Shown: positions 28,701-37,082 of the stretch, piece after piece | Position numbering within the stretch: the stretch's first letter is position 1 | How the letters are laid out: each line of letters opens with the position of its first letter | DNA from: Gammaproteobacteria bacterium | GTDB taxonomy: Bacteria; Pseudomonadota; Gammaproteobacteria; VBWC01 | Reading direction: 5' to 3' | Length of the DNA stretch: 64,000 bases | Assembly: GCA_006218035.1 (NCBI GenBank) | Contig: VBWC01000003.1 | Location: 53,251 to 117,250, forward strand | Translations under genes and position numbers: made by a program | Notes under the pieces: generated by a model | What the model was told of the DNA's origin: nothing | Database searches by the model: none | Seen by the model: only the letters and a program-made list of their open reading frames with translations

Positions 28701-28927
28701 AGCAGATTCTCCACGCCCGACAATTGCTCTTCGATGGGCGCGGCGACGGTCTTGGCCAGGGTCTCGGCCGATGCGCCGGGATAGGACGCGGTAATCGTCA
28801 CGGTCGGCGGCGAGATCTCCGGATACTGCGCGATGGGCAGTATATTCATGGCGACCAGGCCGGACAGCGTGATAATGATGGCCAGCACGCTGGCGAAAAT
28901 GGGACGATCGATAAAAAAGTTTGACAT
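25778..28927 (-). CDS. RND multidrug efflux pump, HAE1 (AcrB/MexB) type
   Basis: 1049 residues with 12 membrane segments, starting MSNFFIDRPIFASVLAIIITLSG as in AcrB. Proton-relay residues are present: the Asp pair in GIVVDDAIVVLENVER (transmembrane segment 4) and the Lys in GLAAKNAILIAEFA (segment 10). The porter-domain motif YPGASAETL and the C-terminal FVFGVVPLVLATGAGA are also typical. It should export amphipathic drugs or solvents from the inner membrane and periplasm. It lies between its adaptor and channel genes in one operon. Substrates cannot be predicted. Confidence 0.96.
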   Translation of the reverse strand: MSNFFIDRPIFASVLAIIITLSGLVAMNILPIAQYPEISPPTVTITASYPGASAETLAKTVAAPIEEQLSGVENLLYFNSTAASNGTISITATFEVGTDVDKATFNVNNRVQLAAPRLPDEVRRNGVTVAKRSQNILLVVALNSPNSTYDMLYLSNYATQNVLDNLKRIPGAADVFIFGARDYSMRVWLKPDRMAQLGLTVTDITNAINSQNAQYAAGKIGADPAPAGQQLVYTVTARGRMLQPEEFGNIILRSSGPNGVLKLKDVARIELGAQSYDQANSVNGQPAVALAVFLQSGANAIEVAQTVRDTMAELKKENFPDDVDYLIPYDTTRFVSASIKAVIHTLLEAAALVLLVVFVFLQTWRATLIPMIAVPVSLIGTFAGLWLFGFSINTLTLFAMVLAVGIVVDDAIVVLENVERLMRERKLKPFDAAVEAMREVQNAVIGIVLALIAVFIPVAFLGGIAGQLYRQFAVTVAIAVALSGIVALTLTPTLCAVLLKPRDHSDGRMAKLFGPFNRGFSWVTEHFLAAVRLALSWRITALTVFAVFVGIVALLFWRIPGSFVPPEDQGYIISAVVLPDGATLERTMKTTAQLRGMMADNQSIENIFIVNGFDLISGSNKSNAATIFMPLKPWQDRPQTAQQLVQEVSGKGFMFPDGIAFAFNPPAIRGLGATGGFEVYVRGRTDPDPQRLAQVTNDFVTALGQNPALEGLRTLYHPTVPQLRVEVDREKAIALGVPVSEVFGALQAQMGSLYVNDFNKAGRTYRVTIQADAEYRSRPEDLGNIYVRSTTTQTMIPLKALITVENIIGPEQIERYEGYIAAKVLGSAKAGFSSGEAIKAVEQIARQSLPKGYDIEWTGQAFQEKRTGSASVFAFGFALIMVYLILAALYERWGVPVAVVLAVPFALLGALGFVYLRGMDNNIYFQIGLVVLIGLAAKNAILIAEFAMQGMEQGMTAAAAAVEAARLRFRPIVMTSLAFVFGVVPLVLATGAGAAARQSMGTGVFGGMIVATFIAPIFVPLFFTLFAHKPRPSHHHDDPHPVVTQENKS

Positions 28928-28968
28928 GGTTTAGCCTGCGCCGAGATACCGGGCCGTTCGCAAACTCG

Positions 28969-30147
28969 CTATTTTGTCTGGGCCGGTTTGTCAGCAGCCG
29001 GTGCATTGCCTGCGCCCGCAGGTGCGCCGGGACCTTCGCCAGGTGCGTGAGGCATTACTGCCGCGCCGGGGCGCAGCTTCATAAGATTGTCCGTGATGAT
29101 CTTGTCGCCCGGCGCCAGACCTTTGCTCACCACCCAGTCGTGTCCCGACCAGCCGTCGGTCTCCACCGGCCGTGGCGCCACGGTGTTGTCCGCCGCGACG
29201 GTGAATAGCAGCTTGCCTTGATCGGTTTGGGTCATGGCGGCCTGCGGTACCAGATAGGCCTCGCGTTCGCCGATGGCGACCTGGACGCGGACGAACTGAC
29301 CCGGCAGCAGCATCGCTTTGGGATTCGGGAATTCGGCACGCATCTGTACCATGCCGGTGTTGCTGTTCACCGTCGAGGCGGTGAAGTTGAGTTTGCCCGC
29401 CATGTCATAGGTGCTGCCATCGGATAAAAGCAGCTTCACTTCGGACTTGCTGCCGGCCCGGCGCAGTTGTAATGCCTCGCGTTCGGAGAAGCCGAAACGC
29501 ACCCAGATCGGATCGATGATATGCAGGGTCGTCAGCAGACTGGACGCTGCGCCGGGGATGATCAGCGTGCCTTCTGAAAACCCGGCACGGCCGGTCACGC
29601 CGGAGATCGGCGCGGTGATCCGGGTATACGACAGATTCAACTCGGCGTCGCGCACGCGGGCTTCGTTGGCTGCCAGCGACGCTTGCGCCGTTAACAATCC
29701 GCTGTTGGCATCATCCGCTTCCTTTTGACTGACGGCCTTTTCGTCTACCAGGGGTTTTAGACGTGTCGCTTCGCGCTGCGCCTTTTCAAGGTTGGCCTTG
29801 TCCTGCGCCAATGCGGCGCGGGCTTGCGCTAAAGCAATCTCGAAAGGCGCGCGATCGATACTAAACAAGGCGTCGCCTTTTTTAACCTTGTCACCTTCCT
29901 GAAAGAGTTGTTTGGTTAACACGCCGGTGACGCGCGCCCGCACTTCGATATCCTTGGAACCCTCCGTCTGTCCTGCCACCTCGATGATCACCGGCACCTG
30001 TTGCGGATTGACCTCGATTACCGTTACCGGCATGGCGGGCATGCCGCCCGCTTCCCCTGGCCCGGCGGCCCGGCCGTTGTTGCCACAAGCACTAAGCAGC
30101 GCCAGTGCCGTCACAGTGCCGACGACGAGTCGCCATGGGCGGTGCAT
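28969..30147 (-). CDS. RND efflux periplasmic adaptor lipoprotein (AcrA/MexA type)
   Basis: 392 residues from ATG 30147: MHRPWRLVVGTVTALALLSAC is a lipoprotein signal with the lipobox LLSAC. The biotin-lipoyl halves, a helical hairpin (ALAQARAALAQDKANLEKAQREATRLKPL) and VRFGFSEREALQLRR beta-barrel motifs follow. The C-terminus ends in an Ala/Pro-rich tail. The frame is open to 30285, but a promoter at 30256-30229 puts the transcript start near 30222, ruling out the longest forms; ATG 30195 remains possible. First gene of adaptor-pump-channel-tetR. Confidence 0.9.
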   Translation of the reverse strand: MHRPWRLVVGTVTALALLSACGNNGRAAGPGEAGGMPAMPVTVIEVNPQQVPVIIEVAGQTEGSKDIEVRARVTGVLTKQLFQEGDKVKKGDALFSIDRAPFEIALAQARAALAQDKANLEKAQREATRLKPLVDEKAVSQKEADDANSGLLTAQASLAANEARVRDAELNLSYTRITAPISGVTGRAGFSEGTLIIPGAASSLLTTLHIIDPIWVRFGFSEREALQLRRAGSKSEVKLLLSDGSTYDMAGKLNFTASTVNSNTGMVQMRAEFPNPKAMLLPGQFVRVQVAIGEREAYLVPQAAMTQTDQGKLLFTVAADNTVAPRPVETDGWSGHDWVVSKGLAPGDKIITDNLMKLRPGAAVMPHAPGEGPGAPAGAGNAPAADKPAQTK

Positions 30148-30228
30148 TATTTGTCTGTGTGCGCCGGAAAAATGGATAAGATAGGAGAACGTCATGGTCT
30201 GAGTCCGCGTGGGAAACATGGATCGCCG

Positions 30229-30256
30229 ATTATATACAAACGTGAATGTTTGTAAA
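30229..30256 (-). promoter_or_regulatory. Efflux operon promoter with AcrR-like operator inside the spacer
   Basis: On the minus strand, -35 TTTACA (30256-30251) and -10 TATAAT (30234-30229) are 16 bp apart. A perfect 7-bp inverted repeat, TACAAAC (30235-30241) and GTTTGTA (30248-30254) with the 6-bp centre GTGAAT, fills the spacer and overlaps the -35. The centre and arms are close to the known E. coli AcrR site. Binding by the operon's own TetR protein would block RNA polymerase directly. The sequence is directly readable; the binding is inferred. Confidence 0.75.
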
Positions 30257-30420
30257 GGAGCTGGAAACGGATCCCCTGTCGCCACTGTCTGACTCTACTA
30301 TCATGCGACGGTCGCCGATCGGCGCCGAGCCAGACCACCGCGGGAGTTGAAACCGGCATGTTTAGTCACTATTAATCCGGTGGAGTTACCCGGGTTTGTC
30401 ATCAATCAGGAGCCAAGTGA

Positions 30421-31305
30421 ATGAAGCGGATAGTGCTGTTTCTTGCGACCAACATTGCGATTCTCATTGTGTTGAGTATTTCGCTGCGGTTGCTCGGTGT
30501 CGAAAGCATCCTGGACCAGCAGGGCGTCGGTCTGGATCTTAACGCGCTCGTCATCTTCGCGACGGTGTTTGGCATGGGTGGTGCGTTCATTTCGCTGGCC
30601 ATTTCCAAGTGGACTGCTAAACGTATGACCGGTGCCCGGGTGATCGAGCGGCCCTCGAACGATGTGGAGGCATGGCTGGTGGAGACGGTCGCACGGCAAG
30701 CGCGGGCCGCCGGTATCGGCATGCCCGAGGTGGCAGTTTACAACGCGCCTGACGTCAACGCGTTTGCCACCGGCATGAGGAAAAACCATGCGCTGGTTGC
30801 CGTCAGCACAGGTCTGTTGCAGGCGATGGATCGAGACGAGGCAGAGGCCGTGCTTGCGCACGAGGTGACTCATGTTGCCAATGGCGATATGGTGACGCTG
30901 GCCTTGATACAGGGTGTCATCAACACGTTTGTGATGGTGTTGTCACGTGTGATTGGGCACGTCGTTGACCGTGTGATATTCAAGACCGAGCGTGGCCATG
31001 GCCCGGCGTTCTGGGTAACGGCGATCATTGCGGAACTGGTGCTCGCTGTGCTCGCGTCGATGATCGTCATGTGGTTCAGCAGGCAACGCGAATTCCGCGC
31101 GGACAAGGGTGGCGCCACGCTTGCCGGTCGCGAAAAGATGATCGCAGCCCTGCAGCGTCTCAAGGCTGCCAGCGGGCAGCCGCACCTGCCGGATCAAATG
31201 GCGGCGTTCGGGATTTCGGGCGGTATCGGTTCCGGATTCCGGCGGTTGTTCATGAGCCATCCGCCGCTCGACGAGCGCATCGCGGCGCTGCGCTCCAGGG
31301 GTTGA
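30421..31305 (+). CDS. htpX: Membrane zinc protease HtpX
   Basis: 294 residues. Inner membrane M48 metalloprotease for quality control of misfolded membrane proteins. Two membrane segments at about 5-25 and 39-61 come before the zinc motif [11 protein letters not shown] (H147, E148, H151). Another hydrophobic pair at about 158-218 follows, then EFRADKGGA supplies the third zinc ligand (Glu) as in the family. CAGGAG nine bases before the ATG supports the start. It is divergent from the efflux operon and convergent with the FimX-like gene. Confidence 0.95.
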   Translation: MKRIVLFLATNIAILIVLSISLRLLGVESILDQQGVGLDLNALVIFATVFGMGGAFISLAISKWTAKRMTGARVIERPSNDVEAWLVETVARQARAAGIGMPEVAVYNAPDVNAFATGMRKNHALVAVSTGLLQAMDRDEAEAVLAHEVTHVANGDMVTLALIQGVINTFVMVLSRVIGHVVDRVIFKTERGHGPAFWVTAIIAELVLAVLASMIVMWFSRQREFRADKGGATLAGREKMIAALQRLKAASGQPHLPDQMAAFGISGGIGSGFRRLFMSHPPLDERIAALRSRG

Positions 31306-31342
31306 GCCGGTATGACAGGGGCCGGTGTCGGGCGATGATCTT

Positions 31343-31540
31343 TAGCAGCTTGTTGAAAAACTGCTGCGCCTGCCATGACGGCGTTGCAAAAAGGCTCAAA
31401 ATGCTCAGTTACTCCCAGGTAAGTCGCTGCGGGCATCCTGCCCTCCCGCGACATACTGTACATCCTGTACATAACTCCGCTTTTTCGCCTTTTTGCGCCT
31501 TGTCCTGGCGGCGCTCGCTACGTTTTTCAACAAACTGTTA
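31343..31540. repeat. MITE-like element with TTGTTGAAAAA terminal inverted repeats
   Basis: The left end TAGCAGCTTGTTGAAAAA (31343-31360) matches the reverse complement of the right end, TAACAGTTTGTTGAAAAA, at 16 of 18 positions. The interior carries GCGCCTGCCATGACGGCG on one side and GCGCTCGCTACG on the other, plus a TGTACA-rich centre. There is no coding sequence. The element sits exactly between two convergent genes and its last bases form the TAA stop of the FimX-like gene. Repeats with these ends are, from memory, frequent in sulfur-oxidising gammaproteobacteria; copy number here cannot be judged from one window. Confidence 0.65.
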
Positions 31541-33373
31541 GCCGGCGCCGGCTGAGAATTCGTACGCCAGATGGCCATCCGGCTGCTGCAGATAATATCC
31601 CTGGATATAGTCGATGCCGCATTGCCACAGCAGACGCAGCGTACGCGCATCCTGCACGAATTCGGCGATCGCCTCACGATGCAGTTCGTGCGAGGCTCTG
31701 GCGAGTTTTTTCAGACGCTCCTGCTTGCCCGGATTATGCGGAAAGTCATGGGTCAGCGAGCGGTCGAACTTGATGAAGTCCAGCGGCAGATCTTCAAGGG
31801 TCTCCAGAGCGCCAGGGTTCATACCCGCCCGCTCAAGCGCCGTGTGGCAATGAAGTTCCTTGACGCCTTTCAAAAAGAGTCGCGCCTCCTCCGGGTGTGC
31901 CATGACGGCATTCTCGGTGAGTTCAAAGGTAATCGCGTCGCCGGGTACACGCGCAGTCTTGAACGCGGTGCTGATCCACATCACCAATTCGGCATCCGCC
32001 AACGCCTCGTTTGAAATCTTGACAAAGAAGTTGGTTTTGTTGCCTTCGCGATATCGTTCAGCGGCGGTTTGAATCGATTTGTTGATGACCCAGCGATCGA
32101 TCTCCGGCATCAGGCCGCCCTTTTCGGCGGCAGGAATAAATTGGGCGGGCATGATTTCCTTGTCATTGTCGCCGAGCATGCGCAACAGCACTTCATAGCG
32201 TTCGGCCGGCGCAGCGCAGAGATTGACGATCGGCTGGAATACCAGTTTGAAGCGGTTGTTTTTGAGCGCGTCGGAGAGGCGGTTTCCCTGTTCCTTGCCC
32301 GTTTCCTGAACGGCCTTGGCGTCGGCTTTGGCGTCATAGGCATGAATTCTGTTGCCGCCGTTTTTTTGTGCTATCTGTCCTGACAATGCTGCCCAGTAGA
32401 TAAGTTTCTGAGAGCTGGCGCTTGCACCAACAAACGGACAGACGCCGACGCTGCAGGTAACCTTGACCGTTTTCCCCGCAATCTCGGATTCGTGAGCCGC
32501 CACGACGGTGCAGAGGCGATCCGCGATTTGCCTGATTTGCGCAGCATCGGAATTGCGGATCATCGCCAGGAACACGTTGTCGTCCGAGCGCGAGCCAAAG
32601 CGGCAGGCAAGGCTATCGGTGCCGATGACCTCCGACACGATCGCGGCAACGTCCGCCAGGGCGAGGTCCGCGGCAGCGACGCCGAGTTTTTCGCGCACAA
32701 AGTCGAAATTATCGATGGCGATATGCATCAGCGCACTCGTGCCTGGTAGCGAATCCGGGTCGGCAAGGCCCTTATCCAACTCGCCGATGAAGTAGTTTCT
32801 GGTATAGAGGCCGGTGAGAACATCGCGGTTGCCGGGCGGCGAGGTATTCGCGGAGTCGGCCGGAGTGCGCGCGGTACGAGCCGCGCTGTCGGCCGTCAAC
32901 ATGCCGTAGCGCTCTGAGTAGGCGGCACACAGCTGTTCGTAGCGGAGGCGGGCGTGCCGCTCGGCGATAAACGCGAGTTCGCGCGCGACGACCATATGCA
33001 GGCGCTCGGGCGGCTGCGTGCGCACAACGTCGGCGGCGCCTTGTTCGAGAAATTCTACGGCCGTCACGTCCTCCGTCGGGCCAAACACGATCACGCGGGG
33101 TGGTGTCCCCGTGCATTGCGCCTGTAGCTTCAGGACCTCAGGGGCCATCGATACCGGTGTGAGAATCAATTCCCAGTTTCCGCTCGTCACCATGCCCGGC
33201 TTCAGCTCGCGCGGGTTGTCGATATTGGTAGCACGTACGTTGAATCCTTTCGCGGTGACGGCGTTTATCAATCCGCTGATATCGATCGTGCGATCGACCA
33301 TCACCAGCATGTGAGACGGTTCAGCCGTGGATTGCGGTGTGACCGGTGCGGACGGTTTTGGTATCGTTGCCAT
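31538..33373 (-). CDS. fimX: FimX-like protein: receiver-like, degenerate GGDEF and EAL domains
   Basis: 611 residues. Residues 20-140 resemble a receiver fold without the phospho-Asp signature. A GGDEF domain follows (RDVLTGLYTRNYFIGEL), but the active site is SRSDDN instead of GGDEF. The C-terminal EAL domain reads EVL in place of EAL, and its DDFG motif is replaced by ERAG, so neither synthesis nor hydrolysis of c-di-GMP is expected. The end (ALERAGMNPGALETL, then GIDYIQGYYLQQPDGH) resembles Pseudomonas FimX, a c-di-GMP receptor needed for type IV pilus assembly. A FimW-like gene lies directly upstream on the same strand. The stop codon is provided by the adjacent repeat element. Confidence 0.72.
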   Translation of the reverse strand: MATIPKPSAPVTPQSTAEPSHMLVMVDRTIDISGLINAVTAKGFNVRATNIDNPRELKPGMVTSGNWELILTPVSMAPEVLKLQAQCTGTPPRVIVFGPTEDVTAVEFLEQGAADVVRTQPPERLHMVVARELAFIAERHARLRYEQLCAAYSERYGMLTADSAARTARTPADSANTSPPGNRDVLTGLYTRNYFIGELDKGLADPDSLPGTSALMHIAIDNFDFVREKLGVAAADLALADVAAIVSEVIGTDSLACRFGSRSDDNVFLAMIRNSDAAQIRQIADRLCTVVAAHESEIAGKTVKVTCSVGVCPFVGASASSQKLIYWAALSGQIAQKNGGNRIHAYDAKADAKAVQETGKEQGNRLSDALKNNRFKLVFQPIVNLCAAPAERYEVLLRMLGDNDKEIMPAQFIPAAEKGGLMPEIDRWVINKSIQTAAERYREGNKTNFFVKISNEALADAELVMWISTAFKTARVPGDAITFELTENAVMAHPEEARLFLKGVKELHCHTALERAGMNPGALETLEDLPLDFIKFDRSLTHDFPHNPGKQERLKKLARASHELHREAIAEFVQDARTLRLLWQCGIDYIQGYYLQQPDGHLAYEFSAGAG

Positions 33374-33385
33374 TGTGATTAATGC

Positions 33386-35236
33386 CTAGATGATGTCCCA
33401 GATCGAGTCCATATCCCGGCGCTGGATTTCCTCGGATGCCTGAGCCTTGTCCTGACGATCGATGCCGTCAATAACCGTGAAATGGAACTGGCCGAAAAAC
33501 TGACTGTTATGCAACGGGGCTGCGAGGATGATCTCCAGCTCAAAGCCACCGACGTTCAGCAACGCGGCCATCCCCTTGCGGAACACCAGGGCGGGCATCA
33601 CCAGCGTCGCCGGCCGGTCAATCGCGGGAATTTCCGGCAGCAGCAGCGCCCGCTGGTAATCGCCGAGCTGGCCGGTACGATCGTCCTTGATGCGTATCGC
33701 CACGGCGTCGGCCGCAGGCGAGAGAAACTGGATGCCAAACTCGAAGGCGGCGTTAGCGGTTTTCTTCATCCAGCGGATGACGCCGATTATCCACAAACTG
33801 CCGTTACCGCCGAGGCCGCGAATGCTGACGAGCTCGCCGACCCGCATGCGTGGTGAATTCGTTCCTTCCCAGGACAGGCATGCCCAGCGCAACCGGGTTC
33901 CCTCGTTGCTCTCGTTAATCGTTGTGCATTCGAAGGAATCAAACAACGGTGTCGCGGCGACTTCATCGATGGATTCGATATCGGGGACGGCGCCGTCGTA
34001 GTTCTCGATATTGACAAAGTCCTTCATCGACAGAACGCGCCGTTCGGTCACCTGCAGGCCCTCTGCCGCGCGGCCGGAGAACTCGGATCGCGACGTGAAT
34101 TCGGGCAGTTTCTTTTTGGCAGCATCACGGTCAGGCCTGACCGAACAGCGCTCAAACAGCGAATGCCGCGTGGCGGCAAGCAGATCCAGCGTCTCCCGGG
34201 GCTGTTGGGCGCCGAAGAACGCGGCGGTGGTGGTAGCGAAGTAATGTGTCGAACTCAGTCCCAGCGTGACGATGACCTTGGTCGAGCTGTCGAGGCGGCG
34301 GGAGCGCCGTTTCGGTGTGATGCCCCAGGAGAACATCAGGTGTTGCAGCAGGTCCTTCGACATGGCCGTGCGCGCGTCACCGGGAACGATCCGCACCAGG
34401 GCATGCGGCGATTCATGCAGGCTGCGCAGCGTTTGCGTCAGCCCGACAATGTCCAGTATGCGCCAGCTGCCGGACATTTGTGCCTGCGCCGCCGTGACTG
34501 GAAGGGGTTGCTCGTCGCCTTCAAGGTTCACGCCGAACATGCCGGTCGCGGCGGTTTCAGTTATGTTCGATAAACGGCAATGTGACGTCCATGCGCTGAG
34601 CACGATGTAAACCTTTTCGGTCTCTTCCGGCTTCAGGTGGAACGGGTCAGCCATCGCGAGCAGCAGAATCTGTTTGTAAATGTCCACCACGTTGGTACGT
34701 GCCGCGAACCAGTTCTCGATATCCGTGACGGGGACGAGGTGCAGGTTTTGCAGCTCGGCGTAGTGATAAAGCTGATGAATCTCTTTCCAGACATGCTCCG
34801 GCGCACCGGAGTAGGTTTTGTAGCCGTTCAACAGCACCCGTCCCAGGTAGCGGAGCGCGCGATGTATGGCGCTGGCGGCCAATGGCGTATTGTGGCCGGT
34901 GTCGATGTCCACCAGGTTATTGGCAATGATTTTGTAAGCGTTGGCCGTCGCCATCTGAACTTCGCGTTCCAGCGCGCTGATTTTCTGCTGACGTGGCGGC
35001 AGCGGAAAATCGTGGCTGACGAAATGCTTTTGCAGCGCGCTGCAAATGTAGAGCACCGGCTCCCGGAGCAACTCCATGATCTGAAAACGATGACGGTCGT
35101 TCAGCGGCGCCTGATTCAGGTCGCGTAACGCGTGGAAGATCAGGCGGGCGGATTCGCGAGTATCGGCCAGCGGCAGCGCTGCGATCCATTCCTCGACCTT
35201 GCCTGGCCTTGTATCGATTTTCCCTGACGTCATCAT
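33386..35236 (-). CDS. FimW-like protein, probable c-di-GMP-binding partner of FimX
   Basis: 616 residues from ATG 35236 (MMTSGKIDTRPGKVEEWIAALPLADTRESARLIFHALRDLN). The first 250 residues are helical; the C-terminal part (FECTTINESNEGTRLRW, VGELVSIRG, WIIGVIRWMK, FEFGIQFLS) has a PilZ-like barrel appearance. The frame stays open to a TTG at 35416, but that start lacks a ribosome site while ATG 35236 has AGGA just upstream. Position right next to a FimX-like gene matches the FimX/FimW neighbourhood of Pseudomonas aeruginosa. The role in pilus function is inferred from context and weak similarity by eye. Confidence 0.6.
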   Translation of the reverse strand: MMTSGKIDTRPGKVEEWIAALPLADTRESARLIFHALRDLNQAPLNDRHRFQIMELLREPVLYICSALQKHFVSHDFPLPPRQQKISALEREVQMATANAYKIIANNLVDIDTGHNTPLAASAIHRALRYLGRVLLNGYKTYSGAPEHVWKEIHQLYHYAELQNLHLVPVTDIENWFAARTNVVDIYKQILLLAMADPFHLKPEETEKVYIVLSAWTSHCRLSNITETAATGMFGVNLEGDEQPLPVTAAQAQMSGSWRILDIVGLTQTLRSLHESPHALVRIVPGDARTAMSKDLLQHLMFSWGITPKRRSRRLDSSTKVIVTLGLSSTHYFATTTAAFFGAQQPRETLDLLAATRHSLFERCSVRPDRDAAKKKLPEFTSRSEFSGRAAEGLQVTERRVLSMKDFVNIENYDGAVPDIESIDEVAATPLFDSFECTTINESNEGTRLRWACLSWEGTNSPRMRVGELVSIRGLGGNGSLWIIGVIRWMKKTANAAFEFGIQFLSPAADAVAIRIKDDRTGQLGDYQRALLLPEIPAIDRPATLVMPALVFRKGMAALLNVGGFELEIILAAPLHNSQFFGQFHFTVIDGIDRQDKAQASEEIQRRDMDSIWDII

Positions 35237-35437
35237 ATCCTGAGATGGTTCGGCCCAGACGCGATCATCAGCGGCCACGGCGCTAGCCTTGTCCCTTTTG
35301 TCTTCAGGTGAATAGTTTCCCGGTACTACAGCCAGTTTTTCGATCAAATCCACTAAAACTTTAATTAAAGGGTATCGTGGAACAGGCTGGTATATTTCCC
35401 TCCGACCACCTCGCAAGTTTCAGAAACGACGGATAAA

Positions 35438-36445
35438 TTAAACTACCAGCCCTTTGGCCGGAGCGCCAGCGCGCTCGCGCACCAGGCGAGGCACGAGGTA
35501 GCCCGGCAACCGCCGCTGCAGCGCCGCAAACAGCTCGCGTGCCCGGCTTTCGGCGACGTCAAAATGGGCGGCGCCCTGGACCGGGTCGAGCAGATGCAGG
35601 TAATACGGCAGGACGCCGGCGTTAAAGAGGGCTTCGCTCAGGTCGGCCAGCGCGCCGGCATCGTCGTTGACGCCCTTTAGCAAGACCGATTGGTTTAGCA
35701 GCGTTACACCGGCGAGCTTCAGCCGTGCGAACGCCCGCCGGACCTCGGCATCGACCTCGTTGGCATGATTCACATGCACGACCACGACCACCGGCAGGCG
35801 CGTGTGTCGTATCCACGCGAGCATTTCGTCGTCGATGCGCGCCGGGATGACAACCGGCAAGCGCGTGTGGATGCGCAGCCGTCGGATATGCGGTATCGAG
35901 TCCAGGGAAGCAGCAAATGAGGCCAGTTGTGCGTCGCTCAGCGTTAACGGGTCGCCACCGCTCAGGATGACTTCGGTGACCGTGGGATTGTCGCGCAGGT
36001 AGGCGAGCGCCGACCGCCACTGATCGGCCGCGGCGCTGTTGTGGGAGTACGGATAGTGGCGCCGGAAACAATAACGGCAGTGCACGGCGCACGCGCCTGT
36101 CGCCACGATCAGCGCCCGGCCCGCGTATTTATGTACCACGCCTTTAGCGGCAGTGGCCGCCAGGTCCCCCACCGGGTCCACTGAAAAATCCGGGGCCTCG
36201 GCAAGTTCGGCGGCGCCCGGCAGTACCTGCCTCAACAACGGGTCGGCGAGATCGCCTTTTCGCATGCGGGCGACGTAGTTTCGCGGTACCCGCAATGCAA
36301 ATGCCTGGGCGGCGGACTGCAATTCGGGCAGCGCGGTCGCCGGCAGGTCAAGCATCGCGAGCAGTTCCGCGGGGTCGCGGACCGCCTCGGCGAGCTGCTG
36401 TCGCCAGGTTTTCGTCTGACACGGTGATGAGATTCGCTGTAACAT
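35438..36445 (-). CDS. epmB: EF-P (R)-beta-lysine 2,3-aminomutase
   Basis: 335 residues. A radical SAM enzyme of the KamA family that makes the beta-lysine attached to EF-P. The iron-sulfur ligands are Cys119, Cys123 and Cys126 in GACAVHCRYCFRRHYPY. ILSGGDPLTLSD is the next family motif and PLYYLHLLDPVQG-like sequence is seen near the end. The gene is shorter than lysine 2,3-aminomutases of fermenters, as expected for EpmB. It is divergent from efp across 43 bp, with epmA beyond, so the whole modification pathway is together. Confidence 0.95.
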   Translation of the reverse strand: MLQRISSPCQTKTWRQQLAEAVRDPAELLAMLDLPATALPELQSAAQAFALRVPRNYVARMRKGDLADPLLRQVLPGAAELAEAPDFSVDPVGDLAATAAKGVVHKYAGRALIVATGACAVHCRYCFRRHYPYSHNSAAADQWRSALAYLRDNPTVTEVILSGGDPLTLSDAQLASFAASLDSIPHIRRLRIHTRLPVVIPARIDDEMLAWIRHTRLPVVVVVHVNHANEVDAEVRRAFARLKLAGVTLLNQSVLLKGVNDDAGALADLSEALFNAGVLPYYLHLLDPVQGAAHFDVAESRARELFAALQRRLPGYLVPRLVRERAGAPAKGLVV

Positions 36446-36488
36446 ATCGCCTTCGATTTTCGGGGTCGTACTAGTGTAGGGGGGTTAC

Positions 36489-37058
36489 ATGGCGATTGTC
36501 AGTACCAGTGAGTTTAAAAGCGGGCTGAAGGTGATGTTCGACAATGATCCGTGCGTCATCATTGAAAATCAGTTCGTCAAGCCAGGCAAGGGCCAGGCGT
36601 TTAGTCGCGTCAAGATCCGTAACCTGCTGACCGGCCGCGTCATCGAACGGACCTTCAAGTCCGGCGAAACGCTGGAGACGGCGGACATCGTCGATACCGA
36701 CATGCAGTATGTTTACGGTGACGGCGAGTACTGGCATTTCATGACATCGGAAACCTTCGAGCAGTACACCGCCGATGCCACGGCGATGGGGGATGCCGCC
36801 AAATGGGTAAAGGGGCAGGAGGAGTGCGTGATAACGTTATGGAACGGCAAGCCGATCGCAGTGACACCGCCGAATTTCGTAGTGTTGACCATCACCGAGA
36901 CCGATCCCGGCGTCCGAGGTGACACGTCCGGCGGCGGCGGCAAACCGGCCACGCTGGAAACCGGCGCGGTCGTTCGGGTGCCGCTGTTCGTCGACCAGGG
37001 TGAAATGATCAAGGTCGACACACGCACCGGTGAATATGCCGCGCGCGTGAAGGACTGA
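36489..37058 (+). CDS. efp: Elongation factor P
   Basis: 189 residues. Rescues ribosomes stalled at polyproline. Start ATG 36489 gives [38 protein letters not shown], in which Lys34 in the PGKGQ loop is the residue that EpmA and EpmB modify with beta-lysine. The three beta-barrel domains are complete, and the C-terminal [12 protein letters not shown] is conserved. The ORF is followed after 24 bp by epmA on the same strand. Confidence 0.97.
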   Translation: MAIVSTSEFKSGLKVMFDNDPCVIIENQFVKPGKGQAFSRVKIRNLLTGRVIERTFKSGETLETADIVDTDMQYVYGDGEYWHFMTSETFEQYTADATAMGDAAKWVKGQEECVITLWNGKPIAVTPPNFVVLTITETDPGVRGDTSGGGGKPATLETGAVVRVPLFVDQGEMIKVDTRTGEYAARVKD

Positions 37059-37082
37059 TGGCCCGGTGTTTGCTGGATCGCA

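Noticed and set aside
35237..35416. Longer FimW-like start at TTG 35416
   Set aside because: No ribosome site, AT-richer sequence there looks intergenic, and the conserved N-terminus (KVEEWIAALPLA) starts after ATG 35236. Kept as an alternative only.
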